Source: Bacteroidales bacterium (lineage in GTDB: Bacteria; Bacteroidota; Bacteroidia; Bacteroidales; UBA6680). From it: a DNA stretch of 39,527 nt. The stretch spans positions 1 to 39,527 of the forward strand of contig JAFGOQ010000094.1 of NCBI GenBank assembly GCA_016926405.1, written 5' to 3'. This document shows, piece by piece, positions 27,586-37,686 of this stretch (its first letter is position 1; each line of letters opens with the position of its first letter). The notes under the pieces are model-generated. The model saw only the letters and a list, made by a program, of their open reading frames with translations, was not told where the DNA came from and made no database searches. A program made the position numbers and the translations under genes.

Positions 27586-30027
27586 CTATCTCAATTTAGC
27601 ATCAAACTCTCTTTCGAAAGTGTTCTGAATTTTCGACATGATTTTGTCAATTTGTTTGTCGGTAAGAGTCTTGTTTTCGTCTTGAATTATAAAACTCATT
27701 GCATACGATTTTTTACCCTCTTCAATACCTTTTCCTTGGTAAATGTCAAACAGATCAACCTTTTTAAGAAGGCTTTTTTCCATTTTATGGGCAGCCTTTT
27801 TAAGATCGGCGAATTTAACTTTTTCGTCAATTAGTAGCGCTAAATCGCGTTTTACCTCAGGGAATTTAGGAAGCTCTTTAAACGAAACCTTGTTTTTCTT
27901 AGCAGCTTTTAAAATTGCGTCCCAATTAAAATCGGCAAAGAAACACTCTTGTTTAATATCGAATTTCTTAACCATTTTACGGCTTAAGATACCAAGCTCA
28001 AGTATAACTTTTCCATTTAAAATGTATTTTAAACCTTCCGAGAATACATCGCAGTTAAAATACTCGCTGTTTATGCTATCTATATCGAAACCTAAACGCT
28101 CCAAAATATTCTCGGCATAGCTCTTAATCATATAGAACGAAGCATCAACAGCCTGAGTGTTCCAGTTGGCAGATTCTCTTTTGCCTGTTGCAAATAATGC
28201 AAGATGCACCTCTTCTGAATATTTTTTAAGACCCTCTTTTGAGCTATCGAATTGGTAATGTTTACCAAATTCAAAAAGCTTAAGGTCGCCGTTACGTCGG
28301 TTTATATTGTAAATAGCCGATTCTAAAACACCAAAAATAAGACTCTGGCGCATTGCATTTAGGTCCTGACTAAGAGGGTTTAGAATTTTTACCGATTTTT
28401 CTACGTCAAACGAATTAGAATTTTCGCAGTACGAATGTTTAGTTAACGAGTTACACATAATCTCGTTAAATCCGTTGCTGCTAAGGTAATCGGCAACTAA
28501 GTTATTTACTGCTTCAACGTCGGGTTTTACTGAGTTTTGCAATGTTGAGTGAACAGTTGCAGGAATACCAATATTGTTATATCCGTATATTCTAAGAATC
28601 TCTTCAATAACATCGGCCTCGCGCTGAACATCAACTCTGTATGCCGGAACAGTAAGAGTTAAGCAGTTCTCGTCTTCGTTGGTAATGTTAATTTCTAAAC
28701 CTTTAAGAATGTTCTTAATTGTCTCTTTGTTTATCTCTTCGCCAATTAAGCGTGTAATGTTTGAGTATTTTACTTCAACAACAAAGTCTTCTATTGGGTT
28801 AGGATAAATATCGATAATGTCAGACGAAATTTCGCCACCAGCAATCTCTTTAATAAGTAATGCAGCACGCTTAAGGGCGTAAATAGTATTGTTTGGATCG
28901 ATACCTCTTTCGAAACGGAACGATGAATCGGTATTTAAACCATGACGCTTGGCTGTTTTACGAACAGAAACAGGATTGAAATAAGCACTCTCTAAGAAAA
29001 TATTAGTTGTAGTGTTTGATACTCCCGATTCTAAACCTCCAAAAACACCAGCCATACACATAGGTTCTTGTGCGTTGCAAATCATTAAGTCGGCATCGGA
29101 AAGTTCTCTTTCGGCTTCGTCAAGAGTTGTAAATTTTGTTTTGTCGGCAATAGTTGTAACAACAATTTTGTTACCAGCAATTTTAGCTGCGTCGAAAGCA
29201 TGAAGAGGTTGACCTGTTTCGTGAAGAACGTAGTTTGTTATGTCTACAATATTATTAATTGGCGAAAGACCAATAGCTTTTAGTCTGTTCTTCATCCAAT
29301 CTGGCGAATCTTTAATTTCAATATTCGAAATTGTAACACCAGCATAGCGAGGACACAAATCATTGTCTTTAACCTCAACTTCAATTTTAAGATTATCGTT
29401 ATCTTTTTTATACTCTTTAACCGATATTTTTTCGGCTTTAATATCTTGTGTTTGCTGAATGTAAGCAGCAAGATCGCGTGCTACGCCAAAGTGCGACGAA
29501 GCGTCAACGCGGTTAGGAGTAAGTCCTATTTCGAAAACTAAATCGTTATCAATTTTAAAATAATCGGCTGCAGGAGTTCCTGTAGGGATTTCTTCGATAA
29601 TAACCATAATACCGTCGTGCGAATTACCCATTCCTATTTCGTCTTCGGCACAAATCATACCCATAGACTCTTCGCCTCTAATCTTCGATTTTTTAATAGT
29701 AAAGCTATCGTCGCCTGAATATAGTATTGTTCCAACAGTAGCAACAACAACAGTTTGTCCTGCGGCAACATTAGGTGCGCCACAAACAATTGGTAGTATA
29801 GTGTTGTTTCCTACGTCAACAGTAGTTTTGCTAAGTTTGTCGGCGTCGGGGTGTTTTTCGCAAGTAAGAACTTTTCCAATAACAAGGCCTTTTAATCCAC
29901 CTTTTACCGATTCAAACTTCTCAATTCCTTCAACTTCTAAACCTATATCAGTTAAAATAATGCTGATTTCGTTTGGTGTTAACTCTGTTTTTAAATACTC
30001 TTTTAACCAGTTGTACGATATTTTCAT
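27586..30027 (-). CDS. pheT: Phenylalanine--tRNA ligase subunit beta
   Basis: MKISYNWLKEYL, tRNA-binding domain GLVIGKVLTCEKHPDADKLSKTTVDVG, B3/B4, B5 and C-terminal anticodon-binding fold. Confidence 0.97.
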   Translation of the reverse strand: MKISYNWLKEYLKTELTPNEISIILTDIGLEVEGIEKFESVKGGLKGLVIGKVLTCEKHPDADKLSKTTVDVGNNTILPIVCGAPNVAAGQTVVVATVGTILYSGDDSFTIKKSKIRGEESMGMICAEDEIGMGNSHDGIMVIIEEIPTGTPAADYFKIDNDLVFEIGLTPNRVDASSHFGVARDLAAYIQQTQDIKAEKISVKEYKKDNDNLKIEVEVKDNDLCPRYAGVTISNIEIKDSPDWMKNRLKAIGLSPINNIVDITNYVLHETGQPLHAFDAAKIAGNKIVVTTIADKTKFTTLDEAERELSDADLMICNAQEPMCMAGVFGGLESGVSNTTTNIFLESAYFNPVSVRKTAKRHGLNTDSSFRFERGIDPNNTIYALKRAALLIKEIAGGEISSDIIDIYPNPIEDFVVEVKYSNITRLIGEEINKETIKNILKGLEINITNEDENCLTLTVPAYRVDVQREADVIEEILRIYGYNNIGIPATVHSTLQNSVKPDVEAVNNLVADYLSSNGFNEIMCNSLTKHSYCENSNSFDVEKSVKILNPLSQDLNAMRQSLIFGVLESAIYNINRRNGDLKLFEFGKHYQFDSSKEGLKKYSEEVHLALFATGKRESANWNTQAVDASFYMIKSYAENILERLGFDIDSINSEYFNCDVFSEGLKYILNGKVILELGILSRKMVKKFDIKQECFFADFNWDAILKAAKKNKVSFKELPKFPEVKRDLALLIDEKVKFADLKKAAHKMEKSLLKKVDLFDIYQGKGIEEGKKSYAMSFIIQDENKTLTDKQIDKIMSKIQNTFEREFDAKLR

Positions 30028-30249
30028 TTTGTATATTTATTTCGTTTTCAATATAATACCTAGTCTCTTTAAGTAAAGAAATGTTGGTTTTTTTTATTAT
30101 GAAACAACAAAAATAGTTAAAAAAGAAGATATTGTTCTTTCTGAAAGGGTTAAAATTAAAGAGTTTTGTTAATATTATTATTGTTGAGTTTGTTGGTACT
30201 TAAATAGCATTGAATATATTTGTGTGTTATAAATGAAAAATCACAAAAA

Positions 30250-31041
30250 TTGGAAAAAGAAAATAAACGCCCATTAATACTTGTTACTAATGACGACGGC
30301 TATTATGCTGGAGGTTTTAAGGCTTTAATTGAAATAGCAAAATCATTTGGCGATGTTGTTGCCGTTGCTCCCGAAGTGGGAAATTCGGGCATGTCGCATG
30401 CAATAACCATTAAAGTACCTATTCGTTTACGATTGCTTGATAAGACAGAGGGTTTGGCTCTTTATGCGTGCAGTGGTACTCCTGCCGATTGTATTAAATT
30501 GGCTATTAATCAGGTGTTAGATAGAAAACCCGATTTAGTTCTTTCGGGTGTTAACCACGGATCAAATTCATCTATTAGTTTAATATATAGCGGTACAATG
30601 GCCGGTGCTATTGAGGGTTGTTTAAACGGAATTGACTCGGTTGGTTTATCGCTTTTAGATTTTGCTCGCGATGCTAATTTTCAGGCATCGGTAGTTTATG
30701 GTAAGCGTATTGTTTCAGAGGTATTACGTAATGGTCTTCCTAAGGGAACATGCTTGAACGTGAATATTCCCGAGGGAAATGTTGATGAGATTAAGGGTGT
30801 TAAGGTTTGTAGACAAAACAAAGGCCGTTGGGTTGAGGAGTTCGAAAAAAGAACCGATCCGCGTGGTAGCAATTACTTTTGGCTTACTGGCTACTATTGC
30901 AACGACGAGCCAGAGAGTACCGATACCGATGAGGCTGCCCTGAATAATAAATATGTTTCGATTGTTCCTGTTAAGGTCGATTTATCGGATTATGTTATGA
31001 TTAACACTTTAAATGGTTGGAATCTGAATGAAAGTAATTGA
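30250..31041 (+). CDS. surE: 5'/3'-nucleotidase SurE (probable TTG start at 30250)
   Basis: PLILVTNDDGYYAGGFKALIEIA, VAPEVGNSGMSHAITI, YACSGTPADCIKLA, VLSGVNHGSN. TATATTTG box at 30215-30222 argues against the 30220 start. Confidence 0.93.
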   Translation: MEKENKRPLILVTNDDGYYAGGFKALIEIAKSFGDVVAVAPEVGNSGMSHAITIKVPIRLRLLDKTEGLALYACSGTPADCIKLAINQVLDRKPDLVLSGVNHGSNSSISLIYSGTMAGAIEGCLNGIDSVGLSLLDFARDANFQASVVYGKRIVSEVLRNGLPKGTCLNVNIPEGNVDEIKGVKVCRQNKGRWVEEFEKRTDPRGSNYFWLTGYYCNDEPESTDTDEAALNNKYVSIVPVKVDLSDYVMINTLNGWNLNESN

Positions 31042-31336
31042 TAGATTATTACCCGATAATTTTTTTGTTGGTCTAATTCAAGGGGTTATTGTCCCTTGTT
31101 TGGTGGTTTTGTTATTGCTTAGTTTTGGAACTGTAGAGTGGACAACAAATATGTTTGCTAGCAAAGCCTTTGTGAATTTGTTTGTTAAGATGATAAGCTT
31201 GTCGGTACTACCTAATTTGGGGCTGTTTTATCTTTATATAAATAGAAATTATTACCGAGGAGGAAAAGGTGTTATTGTAGGTACGTTAATAATCGCTTTC
31301 TTTGTTTTTATAGTGAAATTCATCTTAAGTGTATAA
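31028..31336 (+). CDS. Hypothetical small membrane protein
   Basis: 102 aa, three hydrophobic segments; overlaps the ends of its neighbours. Confidence 0.7.
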   Translation: MKVIDRLLPDNFFVGLIQGVIVPCLVVLLLLSFGTVEWTTNMFASKAFVNLFVKMISLSVLPNLGLFYLYINRNYYRGGKGVIVGTLIIAFFVFIVKFILSV

Positions 31337-32517
31337 TGAAATATATTCTAATTATACTGATTGCCTTTGTTTGTATTCCCCTTATGTCGGCCGAAGTTGA
31401 TTCTGTTGATGTATGCGTGTTTCATAATAAGAATATTAGTTCGGTGGTATTTACACCTGTAAATTCGTGTTATTTGGTTTCGGCAAATGGCGATAAGGAG
31501 TATAAGTTAGAAGAGAATACGCTTTTATATATTTCGTGCTTTAACCATCAGATATTGGTTAGCACGCTAAATAATGTAGTGGGTGTTTTCGATACTATAA
31601 GAATAAATAGTGTCGATAGCACAGGCTATTTTAGATTAAAACCTATAAAGCCTTCATTGGAGTCTAGAAGTTACGACGATAATATTGTTGTAACTAACAA
31701 CTTTGGTAGTTTAAAATTTATTAATAGGGTTGATGTAAATAAATATTTGGCGGGGGTTGTTTTAGCTGAAGCTGGTCCAAATATTATTCAAGAGTTTTAT
31801 AAAACTCAGGCTTTAATAAGCAGAACGTATCTGCTTGGTCATATCGATAGGCATTCGTCTGAGGGCTTTAATGTGTGCGACGATGTTCATTGTCAGGCTT
31901 ATCATGGACGAAATAATATTAATCATAGGATTTTCGAGTCGGTTGTCTCAACCGATCATCTAATAATTGTTGATTCGGTGAACGATATTATTACCGCCGC
32001 TTTTCATTCCAATTCTGGTGGTCTTACATCCAATTCAGAAGTAGAATGGAGTTCTCCGTTGCCATATCTGCGATCTGTTGTTGATCCATATTCTATTAAT
32101 CAAAGAAATTATAAGTGGACAAAAAAAGTTCCTATTAATGAGTGGAGGAATTTTCTAATGGAAAACGAATTCTCGGGTAAATCTATACGAAGGAAAAAGT
32201 TAATGCTGTCGGTAAAAAACAGAAGTAAATTTTTGATAATAGGAGAAGACTCTATAAGAACACGCGAGATTCGTAAGTATTTCAATTTGCGATCGTCGTT
32301 CTTTTCTATTGATGTAGAAGGTAGATATGTTGTTTTTAATGGACTTGGCTATGGACACGGTGTTGGGCTGAGCCAGATAGGGGCTATGAAGATGGCTCAT
32401 TTAGGTTTTAATTACGAGCAGATTATAAAATTCTATTATAGTAATGTTCAGCTTGTTTCGTACGATAAATATTTAGAAGAAAAGAGAAATAGAGAAACTG
32501 CTATTATTATTGAGTAA
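31336..32517 (+). CDS. SpoIID/LytB domain-containing protein
   Basis: VNKYLAGVVLAEAGPNIIQEFYKTQALISRTYLLGH, AAFHSNSGGLTSNSEVEW, GYGHGVGLSQIGAMKMAHLGFNYEQIIKFYY. Confidence 0.92.
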   Translation: MKYILIILIAFVCIPLMSAEVDSVDVCVFHNKNISSVVFTPVNSCYLVSANGDKEYKLEENTLLYISCFNHQILVSTLNNVVGVFDTIRINSVDSTGYFRLKPIKPSLESRSYDDNIVVTNNFGSLKFINRVDVNKYLAGVVLAEAGPNIIQEFYKTQALISRTYLLGHIDRHSSEGFNVCDDVHCQAYHGRNNINHRIFESVVSTDHLIIVDSVNDIITAAFHSNSGGLTSNSEVEWSSPLPYLRSVVDPYSINQRNYKWTKKVPINEWRNFLMENEFSGKSIRRKKLMLSVKNRSKFLIIGEDSIRTREIRKYFNLRSSFFSIDVEGRYVVFNGLGYGHGVGLSQIGAMKMAHLGFNYEQIIKFYYSNVQLVSYDKYLEEKRNRETAIIIE

Positions 32518-32612
32518 TTAAAGTAGCTTTTCTCTATTTGTTATATAAAATAGTATTCTTTATTAAATAATAAATATGAAATGTTTTTGCATTTCGTTGA
32601 AAATAGTAGGAT

Positions 32613-33338
32613 ATGGTTTCGTTGTATTTAAAAGAAGTCAGAGGTTTTTTTAGTGGTTTGACAGGGTATTTGGTTATTGTAATATTCCTTTTGTTAAACG
32701 GTATGTTTTTGTGGATTATACCTGGCGAGACAAATATTTTAGATATGGGATTGGCAAATCTTAATGCCCTTTTTCAGCTCGCTCCTTGGGTGTTTCTTTT
32801 TTTAGTACCTGCAATTACAATGCGTATGTTTGCCGAAGAGCGACGAACAGGAACAATGGAGATGTTGCTTACCCGTCCAATAACCGAAAGCAAAATTGTT
32901 ATATCTAAATATTTAGCTGCATACTCGTTGGTTATTTTGGCTATTGTACCAACCTTAGTCTATTTCTATTCGGTTTGGCAACTTGGCACTAATGTAGGGA
33001 ATCTTGATTTAGGTGCTACTTTGGGTTCGTATTTAGGGTTGTTGTTTTTGGCTGCAATATATACTGCTATTGGTATTTTTACTTCGTCGGTTACCGAAAA
33101 TCAGATTGTTGCATTCCTTTTTGGAATGAGTATTTGCTTTCTGTTTTTTATTGGTTTCGATTATATCTCATCGATACCTGTGTTTAGTTCTATAGAGTTG
33201 GTTATTATGAATATTGGTATTAACGAGCACTATAATTCTATTAGTCGCGGAGTGATTGATTTGGGCGATTTAATTTATTTTGTTGGTGTTGTTGCTATTT
33301 TTATTCTAGCTACTACTGTGGTTGTAAAACGACGATAA
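32613..33338 (+). CDS. gldF: Gliding motility-associated ABC transporter permease GldF
   Basis: LYLKEVRGFFSGLTGYLVIVIFLLLNGMFLWIIPGETNILDMGLANL; MRMFAEERRTGTMEMLLTRPI; upstream of a GldG-like gene. Confidence 0.9.
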   Translation: MVSLYLKEVRGFFSGLTGYLVIVIFLLLNGMFLWIIPGETNILDMGLANLNALFQLAPWVFLFLVPAITMRMFAEERRTGTMEMLLTRPITESKIVISKYLAAYSLVILAIVPTLVYFYSVWQLGTNVGNLDLGATLGSYLGLLFLAAIYTAIGIFTSSVTENQIVAFLFGMSICFLFFIGFDYISSIPVFSSIELVIMNIGINEHYNSISRGVIDLGDLIYFVGVVAIFILATTVVVKRR

Positions 33339-33458
33339 GTTTATTAAACTCTTACTAGGCTTGCTTTAAGCAGAAAAGAGGCGAGGTTAGTATTTAGTAG
33401 AGAATAGTTATTGCTGCAAGGTATAAGTTGAAAAACAAATGTTTAACCTAATTGTGTT

Positions 33459-35159
33459 TTGATGAATTTTAAGCATAAAGATTATTTTATCAGTTTTGTA
33501 TATATAGTTGTAATTATTCTGATAATTATAGCCTCTTCGTGGTCTAGCGTTAGGGTCGATCTTACTCAAGATAAACGATATACTCTGTCGGAAACAACAA
33601 AAGAATATTTAGAGAATCTCGATAAAAGAGTTGTTTTAAAGGTTTATCTCGATGGAGATATGCCTGTTGGTTTAAAGCGTTTGAATAAAGCTCTCGATCA
33701 TAAATTACAAGAGTTTAGACGTATTGGAGGAAGCGATTTTCAATATAAATTTATTGATCCATCGGCAGCTAAAGACTCTAAACGTCGCGAAAAGGTGTAC
33801 CAGCAGCTTATCGATAAAGGTGTAAAGCCCGTTAATTTTCAGCAGCGCGATACTAAAGGTGGTGTTGTTACCCAAGTGGTTTTTCCTGGGCTAGAAATGC
33901 GTTATGGTAACAAGAGTGTTGCTGTTAATCTGTTAAAAAATAATCCTATCTACGATGGCGATCAAAACCTTAATCTTTCGATTGAAAATTTAGAGTACGA
34001 ATTGCTTAATGCAATGAAAACTCTATTGGTTGAGAAAAAGGTTGCTGTTGGTTTTGTTCAAGGTCATAACGAGGCGCAAGAGGCAGGGCTTGCCGACATA
34101 AAAAATGAGCTTAAACTGCAGGCTGATGTTAGTAATGTTATTCTGTCGTCATTAGATGTGGCTTTGCGTTATAAGTGTCTTGTTTTTGCCGATCCTAAAT
34201 CTAGTTTTAGCGAAGACGAAAAATATATTATCGATCAGTATTTACTTCAGGGTGGAAATGTGCTTTGGTTTGTAGATATGGTTGGTGTTAATGCCGATTC
34301 ATTATCGCGTCATGGGCAAACTATTTCTGTAGTCCGTAATTTGAATATAGAGGATATGTTTTTTGATTATGGTGTTCGTGTAAATCCTGTTATTGTTCAG
34401 GATTTTCAATGTTTGCAGCTTCCTATAAATATTGCTCCTGCTGGTCAAAATGCTCAGTTTAGACCTGCCTCGTGGATGTATATGCCTTTGGCTACTCCAA
34501 CAAGTAATGCCTTAACTAGAGGTTTGAATTTTATAAAAACAGCCTATCCTAGTTCTATTGATTTTGTTAATAGTAGCGATGTTGTTAATTCAACGGTGTT
34601 GCTCCAAACCTCTGGTTATAATCGAACAAAGAGCGTTCCTAATACAATCTCGTTATACGAAATAAACGATAAGCCTGCTAAGCTTAGTTTAAAGCACCAT
34701 CCTTTTAATATTGCGGTAATGTTAGAGGGCGAGTTTAACTCAATTTTCACCAATAGAATTGTTAAGGGTTTTGAAGCCAAAAACAATTCTCAAACAATTT
34801 ATAAATCGGAAAAGCCGGGAAAACTGATTGTTGTTGCCGATGCCGATATTATTAAGAACGAAGTTGTTAATTTGGCTAGTGGCCCTAGAATTATGCGTTT
34901 GGGTTACGATAGATATTCGAAACAGATGTTTGATAATCTTCTGTTTGTTAAGAATGTTGTAAGCTATTCTTCGGGTGGTGAAGAGGTGATGAGTCTGCGT
35001 ACTAATCAGTTTAAGATGCGATTGCTCGACAAAAACAAAACCTCTTTTAATCGTTTTTACTGGCAGTTGTTTAATGTAATAATGCCTATTATAATTGTTC
35101 TTTTAGCGGGTGTGTTATTGTGGTTTTTGCGTTGGTATAAATATTCAAAGAGAAGGTAA
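33459..35159 (+). CDS. gldG: Gliding motility-associated ABC transporter substrate-binding protein GldG
   Basis: N-terminal TM then VDLTQDKRYTLSETTKEYLENLDKRVVLKVYLDGDMPVGLKRL. Confidence 0.9.
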   Translation: MMNFKHKDYFISFVYIVVIILIIIASSWSSVRVDLTQDKRYTLSETTKEYLENLDKRVVLKVYLDGDMPVGLKRLNKALDHKLQEFRRIGGSDFQYKFIDPSAAKDSKRREKVYQQLIDKGVKPVNFQQRDTKGGVVTQVVFPGLEMRYGNKSVAVNLLKNNPIYDGDQNLNLSIENLEYELLNAMKTLLVEKKVAVGFVQGHNEAQEAGLADIKNELKLQADVSNVILSSLDVALRYKCLVFADPKSSFSEDEKYIIDQYLLQGGNVLWFVDMVGVNADSLSRHGQTISVVRNLNIEDMFFDYGVRVNPVIVQDFQCLQLPINIAPAGQNAQFRPASWMYMPLATPTSNALTRGLNFIKTAYPSSIDFVNSSDVVNSTVLLQTSGYNRTKSVPNTISLYEINDKPAKLSLKHHPFNIAVMLEGEFNSIFTNRIVKGFEAKNNSQTIYKSEKPGKLIVVADADIIKNEVVNLASGPRIMRLGYDRYSKQMFDNLLFVKNVVSYSSGGEEVMSLRTNQFKMRLLDKNKTSFNRFYWQLFNVIMPIIIVLLAGVLLWFLRWYKYSKRR

Positions 35160-36115
35160 TGATAAAGAAGTGGTTAAAATACTTTGTGCCTATAGCTTTG
35201 CTAATTGCAGCTATCTGCACGGTGATTTGGATGTCGGCCGAGAATATTGAATATAGCGAAGATATGTTTGCCATTAGCAACTCGCACTTAATTGATAGAA
35301 TTGTTATATCAGATGGTAGTAATAAAGAGGTTGTTCTCGAAAAAAATGGTGATAATTGGATTGTTAATGGAGCTGACATTGCACGACAATCGCAGGTGTC
35401 AATTATTGTAAATATGTTACCTATGCTTTTGGTTGATGTTCCGGCCGAGAAAGCTGTTAATAATGCTATTAACAAAGGTGTTGTGAAGTTGCAAAAGCAG
35501 GTGCGCTTTTTTATCGACAAAAAAGAGATTCTTTATTCGTTTTATAATGTCGAAACAAGAGTTGTGGCAACAATAAATAATAGTAGTCAAGCTTATTATT
35601 TAACTACTCCTGGGTATGCGTTGGAATTTTCTTCAGCCCTCTCGTTGAATGATAGTTATTGGAAATCGAAAGCCATGTATTCGTGGAATTCGTTGCAAAT
35701 TGATAAGTTGTCGGTAGAATATTCCGATGCAAAAACAGAGTCGTTTGTTATTGAAAAGCACAATGATATGTATGTTGTATCGTCTTTAAATAATAACAAA
35801 ACGATTAGCTCCAACGAAACAGAAAAGATATTTTCGTACTTGTCGTTTGCTTCGTCGCTTGAGTTCGACGATTTTTTAACAGACAATCAGGTTGAGGTTT
35901 ATAATGGCTTAAAAGGTAATGCTGATGTCGTTATTAGTGTTGTGGTAGAAGGTGAATTGCATAAGTTAAATGTGTTTTATAAACCCGATTCTAATTCCGA
36001 AACAGGATTTGACCTGTATAAGGTATTTGTTCAAATGGATAACAGCGAGCCCGTTGTTGTGTCGTTTCTTAAAATGGATAATTTGCTGAAAGACTATCGT
36101 TACTTCAACAAGTAA
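35159..36115 (+). CDS. DUF4340-like hypothetical protein
   Basis: Overlaps the gldG stop; signal/TM N-terminus; IDRIVISDGSNKEVVLEKNGDNWIVNG. Confidence 0.65.
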   Translation: MIKKWLKYFVPIALLIAAICTVIWMSAENIEYSEDMFAISNSHLIDRIVISDGSNKEVVLEKNGDNWIVNGADIARQSQVSIIVNMLPMLLVDVPAEKAVNNAINKGVVKLQKQVRFFIDKKEILYSFYNVETRVVATINNSSQAYYLTTPGYALEFSSALSLNDSYWKSKAMYSWNSLQIDKLSVEYSDAKTESFVIEKHNDMYVVSSLNNNKTISSNETEKIFSYLSFASSLEFDDFLTDNQVEVYNGLKGNADVVISVVVEGELHKLNVFYKPDSNSETGFDLYKVFVQMDNSEPVVVSFLKMDNLLKDYRYFNK

Positions 36116-36268
36116 AACGGTAGAATGTAAGTGTTAGTAAATTGTTAATTTATATTTGGTTGTAAAATTGGGTAAGTACCTATTTTTTTACTATTATTGA
36201 TACTTAAATCGCGAAATGTATTATTTGCGATATTTTATTGATTTGTAAACTATTAATATTATATACCA

Positions 36269-37399
36269 ATGAAGTTTGTTGTATCAAGTATCGAGCTATT
36301 GAGCCATTTGCAAACTGTAAATAGGGTTATTAGTAACAAAAACACTTTGCCTATTTTAGATAATTTTCTTTTCTCGCTTAAAGGAAACGATCTTACAATA
36401 ACTGCCTCCGACTTGGAGACTACCCTAATTACTAGTATTTCATTAGATGTTGTATCGCAAGAAGGAGATATTGCTGTTCCTGCAAAAATCCTTATCGATA
36501 CACTTAAAAATACACCTGAACAGCCTCTTACTTTCGAGGTCGATCCGTCGAACAGACAAATTACTATTCAAAGTGAGAATGGTAAATATACTATAGTAGG
36601 TCAGAATGGTGAAGATTTTCCTTCGATGCCGAAAATTAAAGAGGAATCGAAAAATAGTCTTAACATTGAATCAGACGCTTTCCTTACTGGAATCGAAAAA
36701 ACAATTTTTGCTACTGCCGACGATGAGCTTCGTCCTGTAATGAATGGTGTTTTGTTTGAGCAAGGCGAAGATGGTGTTACTTTTGTAGCTTCTGATGCTC
36801 ATAAGCTGGTAAGATATCGTAGAAACGATATTACTGCTGCTGCTAAATCGTCGTTTATTCTGCCTAAAAAGCCTTCGTCGCTACTGCGCACAATACTTCC
36901 AAAAGACGATCAGCCTGTTAATGTTGAGTTCGACTCTCAGAATGTATTTTTTGTTCTTCCTAACTACAGAATGGTTTGTCGTTTGGTTGAAGGAAATTAC
37001 CCTGCATACAACTCGGTTATTCCAACAAACAATCAGAATAAAATAACTATCGATAGGTTGGCTCTATTATCGGCTTTAAAGCGTGTTTCGGTTTATTCGA
37101 ATCAGGCCAGCAATCTTATTAAGCTTTCTATTGATTCCGACCAGATGACTGTTTCGGCTCAGGATTTAGATTTTTCTATTGCTGCTAAGGAGCACCTTTC
37201 GTGTCAGTACGATGGAGCTGCTATGGAGATAGGATTTAAGTCGCTTTTCCTTATCGAAATTCTTACAAATTTATCTTCTTCGGATGTGGTTTTAGAGCTT
37301 TCTGATCCTACACGCGCAGGACTTATTTTACCTGCCGAAAAAGAGAATCCAAACGAGGATATTCTTATGCTATTAATGCCAATGATGGTAAATAGCTAA
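36269..37399 (+). CDS. dnaN: DNA polymerase III subunit beta (sliding clamp)
   Basis: MKFVVSSIELLSHLQTVNRVISNKNTLPILDNFLFSLKGNDLTITASDLETTL; C-terminal MLLMPMMVNS. Confidence 0.97.
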   Translation: MKFVVSSIELLSHLQTVNRVISNKNTLPILDNFLFSLKGNDLTITASDLETTLITSISLDVVSQEGDIAVPAKILIDTLKNTPEQPLTFEVDPSNRQITIQSENGKYTIVGQNGEDFPSMPKIKEESKNSLNIESDAFLTGIEKTIFATADDELRPVMNGVLFEQGEDGVTFVASDAHKLVRYRRNDITAAAKSSFILPKKPSSLLRTILPKDDQPVNVEFDSQNVFFVLPNYRMVCRLVEGNYPAYNSVIPTNNQNKITIDRLALLSALKRVSVYSNQASNLIKLSIDSDQMTVSAQDLDFSIAAKEHLSCQYDGAAMEIGFKSLFLIEILTNLSSSDVVLELSDPTRAGLILPAEKENPNEDILMLLMPMMVNS

Positions 37400-37420
37400 A
37401 ATGATACTGTTTTAATATAC

Positions 37421-37456
37421 AAAGGTTGCTTCTCTGTTTTCAGAGGTGCAACCTTT
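37421..37456 (+). terminator. Intrinsic terminator after dnaN
   Basis: AAAGGTTGC / GCAACCTTT with inner CTCTG / CAGAG, then GGTTTTTT. Confidence 0.8.
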
Positions 37457-37525
37457 GGTTTTTTATATGGCTCATATATTGCCGTTATAATATTAATAGA
37501 TTAAAGAATTATTAAATTTGGGCGG

Positions 37526-37660
37526 TCTATTGGTAGATAAAAATCAGGTGAACTTATGAAACCTTAGCAAGCAAAAGCTCGCATACGAAAGTAAATACAA
37601 CACAAGGGTTTCATTAATAAGTTGAGAGTAAATGGTTGCTTGTGTTGTAAAAAGATTGAA
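37526..37660 (+). ncRNA. Candidate structured RNA or 5' leader (H-type pseudoknot) upstream of the exonuclease gene
   Basis: ATGAAACC (37556-37563) pairs with GGTTTCAT (37607-37614); TACAACACAAG (37596-37606) pairs with CTTGTGTTGTA (37639-37649); TAAATTTG -7-like box at 37513-37520. Confidence 0.35.
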
Positions 37661-37686
37661 TACTATTACCTAACATAAATTATATT

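Noticed and set aside
33339-33458. 120-bp gap between gldF and gldG as a regulatory RNA
   Set aside because: No strong paired helices or promoter box found; gap length is unremarkable.
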